Positions 4,234-9,106 of a stretch of 9,106 nucleotides of DNA are shown one piece after another (position 1 is the first letter of the stretch; every line of letters begins with the position of its first letter). The notes beneath the pieces were generated by a model that worked only from the letters and a program-made list of their open reading frames with translations, searched no databases and was not told where the DNA came from. The stretch spans positions 1 through 9,106 of the forward strand of contig JBGVPD010000030.1 of NCBI GenBank assembly GCA_045126815.1, given 5' to 3'. The position numbers and the translations under genes were made by a program. Source of the stretch: RGIG1995 sp045126815. GTDB taxonomy: Bacteria > Bacillota > Clostridia > Oscillospirales > CAG-272.

Positions 4234-5298
4234 ATGATAGAAAAACTTCAGCAGATCGAGTTAAAATTTGAAAATATACTGTCCGAACTTGAGAAACCCG
4301 AAACCGTTTCCAACCAGGAAGAGTACAGAAAACTTATGAAAGAGCACAAAACTCTTCAGCCTATAGTTGAAAAGTTTCGCGAATACAAAAATGCAGAAAA
4401 TGCCGTTCTCGAAAGCGAAGAAATGATGAAAGAACCGCTTGATGCAGACTTTAAAGCTATGTGCGAAGAAGAATATAAACAAGGAAAAGCAGATATGCTG
4501 CGTTGTACGGAAGAGCTAAAAATACTCCTTCTCCCCCGTGATCCTGACGACGACAAAAACGTTATCGTTGAAATAAGAGCGGGTGCCGGTGGCGAAGAAG
4601 CGGCTCTGTTTGCAGGCGTATTATACCGTATGTACTCTATGTATTCAGAGAGCGCCGGTTTTAAATCGGAAATAATCAGCTCAAACGAAACGGGGCTCGG
4701 CGGTTTCCGCGAAATTTCGTTTATGGTCGAAGGCGAAGGCGCTTACAGTAAGCTTAAATTTGAAAGCGGAGTGCACAGAGTTCAGCGAGTTCCCGAAACT
4801 GAAACCTCAGGCAGAATACACACCTCTACGGTTACGGTTGCCGTACTTCCGGAAGCTGAAGAAGTTGAAATCGATATCAACCCCGCAGAAATAAAGATCG
4901 AATCCTGCAAGAGTAGCGGCGCGGGCGGTCAGCACGTAAACAAAACAGAATCTGCTGTAAGACTTACCCACTTACCGACCGGCATCGTTATCGAATGTCA
5001 GGAAGAACGTTCGCAGTTTAAAAACAGAGACAAAGCGATGAAGCTTCTACGCACTAAACTTTTCGATATGAAACAGTCCGAACAAAACGAAAAAATCGCA
5101 TCAGCCAGAAAGAGTATGGTAGGAACGGGTGACAGAAGCGAAAAGATCAGAACCTACAACTACCCTCAAGGCAGAATTACAGACCACAGAATAGGACTTT
5201 CATTATTCTCCTTTGAAAACTTCTTAAACGGCAACATCGGAGAAATGATCGATGCTCTTATAACAGCCGACACTGCCGAAAGACTTAAAAATTCTTAA
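4234..5298 (+). CDS. prfA: Peptide chain release factor 1 (RF1)
   Basis: The product recognises UAA and UAG stop codons in the ribosomal A site and triggers peptide release. It has the full family length (354 residues): an N-terminal coiled-coil domain (about 1-100), then IRAGAGGEEAALFA, then the stop-codon reading PxT motif PET at 187-189 (RF1 type; RF2 has SPF). SSGAGGQHVNKTESAVR contains the catalytic GGQ at 231-233, whose glutamine is methylated by PrmC. The C-terminal NYPQGRITDHRIG motif is also typical. The start is ATG with CGGAG (4222-4226) upstream, itself overlapping the end of the transglycosylase gene. prmC, the usual partner next to prfA, is not adjacent here; sua5 follows after 21 bases, as in many Firmicutes. 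Confidence 0.98.
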   Translation: MIEKLQQIELKFENILSELEKPETVSNQEEYRKLMKEHKTLQPIVEKFREYKNAENAVLESEEMMKEPLDADFKAMCEEEYKQGKADMLRCTEELKILLLPRDPDDDKNVIVEIRAGAGGEEAALFAGVLYRMYSMYSESAGFKSEIISSNETGLGGFREISFMVEGEGAYSKLKFESGVHRVQRVPETETSGRIHTSTVTVAVLPEAEEVEIDINPAEIKIESCKSSGAGGQHVNKTESAVRLTHLPTGIVIECQEERSQFKNRDKAMKLLRTKLFDMKQSEQNEKIASARKSMVGTGDRSEKIRTYNYPQGRITDHRIGLSLFSFENFLNGNIGEMIDALITADTAERLKNS

Positions 5299-5319
5299 AA
5301 CACAAACGGAAATAGAAAT

Positions 5320-6351
5320 ATGCAAACATTATTGATACGTGATAATAACGAACAGAATATAAATATAGCTTCCGAAATAATAAAGAACGGCGGTCTTGTC
5401 GTTATTCCCACAGAAACGGTCTACGGACTCGGCGTTGACGCATTAAACAAAGAAGCGGTTAAAAACGTATACAAAGCAAAGGGCAGACCTATGGACAACC
5501 CCTTAATTGTCCATATAGCAAAGCCTGAAGATGCCGAAAAGTTTGCCCATACAAACGACACGTTCTATAAATTAGCGGAAAAGTTTATGCCGGGACCTTT
5601 AACGGTTATATTGCCAAAAAAAGATATCGTTCCCAATGAAGTGACCTGCAATCTTGATACGGTTGCCATTCGCGTACCTTCAAATGAAATCGCACATAAA
5701 ATTATAGAATGTTCGGGCTGTCCTATCGCCGCTCCCTCTGCAAACCTATCGGGCAGACCAAGCCCTACCTCATTTGACCACGTTTACGAAGATATGAACG
5801 GCAGAGTAGACGCTATCTTTGACGGCGGTGAATGTGAAATCGGACTTGAATCGACGGTTATTATATTAAAAGGCGACTCCGCCGAAATATTGCGTCCTGG
5901 TAAGGTTACGTACGAACAGCTTGTTGAAGTAATCCCCGATATAACGGTAAACAAAGCCGTAAAAAATCAGTGCAACGACGAAAAAGTTGCAAGTCCGGGT
6001 ATGAAATACAGACATTATGCCCCCTCTTCTCCCGTTTATCTTATAAACGGAAATGATCAAGAGGTTATCGAATTTTTTAAACAAAAACAGTTAACCGAAA
6101 ACTGCGGTATACTGTGTTTTGAAGAAGACGTAAAATACTTAAAGTCCGCTAATTTACTTACCTTTGGAAGTGCTAACGACGAAGACAAACAAGCGCACGA
6201 ACTTTTTGACAAGCTTCGCCGTTTTGACAGTATGAACGTTGACAAAATATACGCGCGTCTCCCCTCTGATAAAGGTATCGGACTTGCCGTATACAACAGA
6301 CTTATACGCGCGGCAGGTTTTAGCATTATTGACATTGATAATTGTAATTAA
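5320..6351 (+). CDS. sua5: L-threonylcarbamoyladenylate synthase (Sua5, two-domain form)
   Basis: The product makes threonylcarbamoyl-AMP from threonine, bicarbonate and ATP, the first step of the t6A37 modification of ANN-decoding tRNAs, which TsaD/B/E complete. The YrdC-like catalytic domain covers about residues 10-200: VIPTETVYGLGVDA, KGRPMDNPLIVHI (Lys54, Arg56), PGPLTVIL, and APSANLSGRPSPT with Ser140 and Asn142 of the SxN motif. The Sua5-specific linker SPGMKYRHYAP (225-235), which lies over the active site, is followed by the C-terminal Sua5 domain. At 343 residues it is the long Sua5 form, not the ~190-residue TsaC. The SD is weak (ACGGAA), so it may rely on coupling with prfA. The next gene starts 22 bases later. 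Confidence 0.95.
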   Translation: MQTLLIRDNNEQNINIASEIIKNGGLVVIPTETVYGLGVDALNKEAVKNVYKAKGRPMDNPLIVHIAKPEDAEKFAHTNDTFYKLAEKFMPGPLTVILPKKDIVPNEVTCNLDTVAIRVPSNEIAHKIIECSGCPIAAPSANLSGRPSPTSFDHVYEDMNGRVDAIFDGGECEIGLESTVIILKGDSAEILRPGKVTYEQLVEVIPDITVNKAVKNQCNDEKVASPGMKYRHYAPSSPVYLINGNDQEVIEFFKQKQLTENCGILCFEEDVKYLKSANLLTFGSANDEDKQAHELFDKLRRFDSMNVDKIYARLPSDKGIGLAVYNRLIRAAGFSIIDIDNCN

Positions 6352-6373
6352 TTGAAACAGGAGTATAAATTAA

Positions 6374-8575
6374 ATGGCAAGAAAAAGAAAAAGCACCGTC
6401 TCTATGGAAGAACTGCTCGAAGAAGCCGTTCCCGTAATCCAACCCATAACGGAAACCATTGAGAAAAACTATATGCCCTACGCGATGAGCGTAATCATAT
6501 CCCGTGCTATTCCCGAAATTGACGGTTTTAAGCCCTCGCACCGTAAACTCCTATATACTATGTATAAAATGGGACTTATGACCGGCGGAAGAACAAAGAG
6601 CGCGAATATCGTTGGTCAAACGATGAAGCTCAACCCTCACGGAGATGCTTCTATTTACGAAACGATGGTACGTCTTACAAACGGCAACGAATCTCTTTTA
6701 CACCCCTTTGTTGACTCAAAAGGTTCTTTCGGTAAACATTACAGTCGTGATATGGCTTATGCCGCTGCCCGTTATACAGAGGCAAAACTTGCCCCTATTT
6801 GCTCGGAGATATTCAGAGGTATTGATAAAAATGCCGTTGAATTTGCTCCCAACTACGACAACTCCATGACCGAGCCTACCCTTCTGCCAACAGCTTTCCC
6901 CAACGTTTTGGTATCCCCTAACATGGGCGTTGCTGTCGGTATGGCAAGTTCTATATGCTCGTTTAACCTTAACGAAATATGCGACGGTACTATCCAGCTT
7001 CTTAAAAATCCTAAAACCGATATCGAAAAAATATTGGATATTATCCGTGCTCCCGATTTTCCCGGCGGCGCATCACTTATATATAACAGAGACACGATGC
7101 GTGAAATATACCAAACGGGTGCGGGTAGCGTAAAGCTTCGTGCAAGATACACCTACGATAAAGAAGCTAACTGCATTGACGTTATTGAAATTCCCTATTC
7201 GACGTCAATTGAAGCTATAATGAAAAGAATGACCGACCTCGTTAAAGAGGGTAAACTTAAGGAAGTTACCGACTTCAGAGACGAGATCGACCTCAACGGA
7301 TTTAAGTTAACGATAGACCTTCGCCGAGGAACAGACCCCGACAAGCTTATGGTTAAACTCTATAAGCTTACACCCCTTGAAGATAACTTCAGCTGCAACT
7401 TCAACGTTCTTGTCGATATGGTTCCGAAACAGATGGGCGTTATCGAGCTTCTTTCCGAATGGATCAAATTCAGAATGGGCTGTGTAAAACGCGAACTTCA
7501 GTACGAACACGACAGAAAGAGCGAAAAGTTACACCTTTTGCTTGGTCTTGGTAAAATCATTCTTGATATTGATAAAGCAATACAAATAATCCGCGATACA
7601 AAACACGATAAAGACGTTATACCAAACCTTATGTCAGGTTTTGATATCGACGAGCTTCAGGCAAACTATATTGCAGATATAAAATTACGAAACCTTAACC
7701 TTGAATATATCATAAACAGAGTTAAAGAAATAGAATCTTTGCAAAGCGAGATCGCTGAACTAAAAGATACTATAGAAAACGACTCAAAGGTTAAAGCTCT
7801 TATTGCGAAACAGCTTAAAGAAATCAAAGAAAAATTCGGTCAGCCGAGAAAGACTCAGCTTATCGACGACTATGACGTTTCCGAATACAAAGAAGAAGAG
7901 TATATTGAAAACTACAACGTTAAGCTTATCTTGACACGTGACGGATTCTTCAAAAAGATTACCCTCACTTCTCTTCGCGGAAATGACGAACAAAAACTTA
8001 AAGACGGCGATGAAATAAGAGTTGAAGAATCGGCAACGAATATAGACGAACTTGTATTCTTCTCCGATAAAGCGCAGATGTATAGAGCAAAAGTTAAAGA
8101 CTTTGAATGTGACAAGGCATCATCGTTAGGTGAATATATACCTGCAAAACTCGGATTCGATGAAGACGAAAAAGTTGTATTTATGAAAGTTTTGAATGAA
8201 TACAAAGATGACGAGAAATTTGTATTTATTTTTGAAAACGGAAAAGGCGTTAAGATACCTACTAAAGCATACGAGACAAAATCATTCCGTAAAAAACTTA
8301 CCGGTGCGTATTCGTCAGCATCTCCCATTGTCAGCGTATTCTTTGAAGAAGAACCGTTTGATATCTTGATGATTTCCGACAACAATAAAGCAATTGCGAT
8401 AAACACAAAGCTTATTGTAGAAAAGACGACACGTTCATCACAGGGCGCATCGCTGTTTAAGCTCAAACCTAAGCAGAAAGTTGTAAATGCACTCCGCGAC
8501 TTTGAACAAAAATACCCTAACGGTAAATCGTGCAGGAAAATAAAAGTACCGGCGACCGGAAGTTCCCTTGATTAA
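6374..8575 (+). CDS. Type IIA topoisomerase A subunit (ParC/GyrA-like)
   Basis: The product is the DNA cleavage-rejoining subunit of a gyrase/topoisomerase IV-type enzyme, which needs an ATPase B subunit. Visible are DGFKPSHRKLLYTM, the quinolone-region helix NPHGDASIYETMVR (87-100), AAARYTEAKL with the catalytic Tyr134, FPNVLVSP.MGVAVGMAS, and a tower/coiled-coil region (about 436-495) with FGQPRKTQLI. A divergent C-terminal beta-pinwheel domain follows. I find no GyrA box (QRRGGKG-like), so DNA wrapping and negative supercoiling are doubtful, and the 733-residue length is short for GyrA (800+). I read it as a ParC-like or second, lineage-specific subunit. Ala92 sits where quinolone-sensitive enzymes have Ser83, and the usual HPHGD begins with Asn. 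The start is ATG, 10 bases after AGGAG (6359-6363). No B-subunit gene is in the window; it ends the operon without a visible terminator. Confidence 0.93.
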   Translation: MARKRKSTVSMEELLEEAVPVIQPITETIEKNYMPYAMSVIISRAIPEIDGFKPSHRKLLYTMYKMGLMTGGRTKSANIVGQTMKLNPHGDASIYETMVRLTNGNESLLHPFVDSKGSFGKHYSRDMAYAAARYTEAKLAPICSEIFRGIDKNAVEFAPNYDNSMTEPTLLPTAFPNVLVSPNMGVAVGMASSICSFNLNEICDGTIQLLKNPKTDIEKILDIIRAPDFPGGASLIYNRDTMREIYQTGAGSVKLRARYTYDKEANCIDVIEIPYSTSIEAIMKRMTDLVKEGKLKEVTDFRDEIDLNGFKLTIDLRRGTDPDKLMVKLYKLTPLEDNFSCNFNVLVDMVPKQMGVIELLSEWIKFRMGCVKRELQYEHDRKSEKLHLLLGLGKIILDIDKAIQIIRDTKHDKDVIPNLMSGFDIDELQANYIADIKLRNLNLEYIINRVKEIESLQSEIAELKDTIENDSKVKALIAKQLKEIKEKFGQPRKTQLIDDYDVSEYKEEEYIENYNVKLILTRDGFFKKITLTSLRGNDEQKLKDGDEIRVEESATNIDELVFFSDKAQMYRAKVKDFECDKASSLGEYIPAKLGFDEDEKVVFMKVLNEYKDDEKFVFIFENGKGVKIPTKAYETKSFRKKLTGAYSSASPIVSVFFEEEPFDILMISDNNKAIAINTKLIVEKTTRSSQGASLFKLKPKQKVVNALRDFEQKYPNGKSCRKIKVPATGSSLD

Positions 8576-8590
8576 TACAAACATTGGGTA

Positions 8591-8619
8591 TTGAAAAAAC
8601 AGATCTATTGTGATATAAT
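8591..8619 (+). promoter_or_regulatory. Promoter of the small membrane protein gene
   Basis: TTGAAA (8591-8596), a 17-base spacer and TATAAT (8614-8619), with TGA before it (extended -10), make a near-consensus sigma-A promoter starting 15 bases after the topoisomerase stop. The expected start is near 8626, about 45 bases before the GTG. A second TATAAT at 8652-8657 has no properly spaced -35 and overlaps the ribosome site. Confidence 0.88.
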
Positions 8620-8670
8620 CATACTTGCTGATTTAAAAATAATACTTTACTTATAATAGAGGTGAAAAAA

Positions 8671-8799
8671 GTGGCTAACACAAAAAAGAAAAAAATGACT
8701 AAAGCTGACAGAGAAAAGCTTATGATCAGAATTGTATCCGGTATCATGGGAGGCCTTATGATTCTCGGTGTAGGAGCTATGATTTTCCAGCTTCTTTAA
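8671..8799 (+). CDS. Small single-pass membrane protein, 42 residues, unknown function
   Basis: A GTG start at 8671 with AGAGGTGA 8 bases ahead opens a 42-codon frame to TAA at 8797-8799. The product begins MANTKKKKMTKADREK, a very basic head, followed by LMIRIVSGIMGGLMILGVGA, a continuous hydrophobic span, and ends MIFQLL. This predicts one membrane helix with the lysine-rich end in the cytoplasm. The gene has its own strong promoter and its own terminator, so it is a complete transcription unit despite its size. Similar short Lys-rich, single-helix proteins are common in Clostridia and mostly unnamed. It has no cysteines and no signal-peptidase site that I can see. I do not recognise a named family, and a small toxin-like peptide cannot be excluded, though nothing like an antitoxin RNA is evident. 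Confidence 0.85.
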   Translation: MANTKKKKMTKADREKLMIRIVSGIMGGLMILGVGAMIFQLL

Positions 8800-8811
8800 T
8801 AACAAACATAG

Positions 8812-8844
8812 AAACCCCAACACATTAACTGTGTTGGGGTTTTT
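8812..8844 (+). terminator. Strong intrinsic terminator after the small membrane protein gene
   Basis: AAACCCCAACACA (8812-8824) and TGTGTTGGGGTTT (8830-8842) form a perfect 13-bp stem with a 5-base loop, followed by T-rich sequence on the plus strand. It lies 12 bases past the stop codon and is the clear end of the unit. Since the convergent gene at 8866 ends 22 bases away, the stem may also help end that minus-strand transcript, although the T-run there is weak. Confidence 0.92.
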
Positions 8845-8865
8845 GTTGTTCGTCATTTTAGTTTA

Positions 8866-9106
8866 TTAAGCGTATTCGCCGTCCCAATATCCGCTTGCAT
8901 CAAGCCAACATTTACCGTTGCTGTCGTACACATATGCATTTGTCAGCATTTTACCGTCACTACCCAAGTAACACCAACCCTTGCTGTCTTGCATCCACGA
9001 ATTTTCAACTCTGTATCCGTTCTTAAGATAGTACCAATGTCCGTTATGGTATTTCCAACCGGTTGCAGTTACATAGTAACCGTCAGAACCCATATAGCAC
9101 CAACCG
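8866..9106 (-). CDS. C-terminus of a cell-wall/choline-binding repeat protein (partial)
   Basis: An open minus-strand frame enters at the right edge and stops with TAA at 8868-8866, giving the last 79 complete codons of a protein. It is made of aromatic- and glycine-rich repeats of about 20 residues (GWCYMGSDGYYVTATGW, GHWYYLKNGYRVENSW, GWCYLGSDGKMLTNA, GKCWLDASGYW), the pattern of CW_binding (choline/glucan-binding) modules. Such modules attach secreted hydrolases, adhesins or glucosyltransferases to wall polymers or glycans. The N-terminal catalytic or adhesive part, the signal peptide and the start codon lie beyond 9106, so the real activity is unknown. An ATG at 9093 is internal to a repeat and is not the start. 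Three cysteines are visible in the repeats. The gene converges on the small membrane protein unit. Confidence 0.9.
   Translation of the reverse strand, partial: GWCYMGSDGYYVTATGWKYHNGHWYYLKNGYRVENSWMQDSKGWCYLGSDGKMLTNAYVYDSNGKCWLDASGYWDGEYA

Noticed and set aside
7912..8466. 184-codon minus-strand open frame opposite the topoisomerase gene
   Set aside because: It is a shadow of the coding strand, serine-rich and low in complexity, with no ribosome site; the plus-strand protein is clearly real.
8647..8856. 69-codon minus-strand open frame over the small membrane protein unit
   Set aside because: It crosses the terminator stem and is antisense to a frame with promoter, SD and stop in good order.

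Overview
The window looks like a piece of a low-GC Clostridia-type (Firmicutes) chromosome. Shine-Dalgarno sites are strong, promoters are close to the sigma-A consensus, all six tRNA genes encode CCA, and the protein families (two-domain Sua5, RF1, choline-binding-type cell-wall repeats) fit a gut-type Clostridia. The exact taxon cannot be told from the sequence alone.

Left arm (1-2068, minus strand): a ParA/ParB partition pair. parA (GTG start) and parB (TTG start) overlap by 44 bases and each has a near-perfect SD. A minus-strand hairpin terminator sits before parA and another follows parB; both end in the same T-run plus ATGCC. A TAGTCGA-N7-TCGACTA inverted repeat lies just before the parA ribosome site. 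Another minus-strand gene begins just off the left edge. The pair has none of the usual oriC neighbours, so it is probably the edge of an integrated element (ICE, plasmid-like or phage-like). That is an inference.

Middle (2069-2860, minus strand): a tRNA operon in the order Val(UAC)-Asp(GUC)-Phe(GAA)-Gly(GCC)-Gly(GCC)-Cys(GCA). It is driven by a consensus promoter (TTGACA-17-TATAAT) behind an A/T-rich UP-like stretch and ends at an intrinsic terminator. The two Gly genes are identical over 76 bases. The 161-base gap between them holds a short protein-like open stretch that may be a gene remnant.

Right arm (2981-8575, plus strand): a tightly packed housekeeping operon, coaE - lytic transglycosylase - prfA (RF1) - sua5 - type IIA topoisomerase A subunit, with its own TTGTAT-17-TATAAT promoter. 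It joins coenzyme A synthesis, cell-wall turnover, translation termination, tRNA t6A modification and DNA topology.

Right end: a separate small transcription unit (8591-8844) with a consensus promoter, a 42-residue single-pass membrane protein and a strong terminator. It converges on the 3' end of a minus-strand cell-wall-binding repeat protein that is cut by the window edge. I saw no CRISPR array, no insertion sequence and no rRNA.
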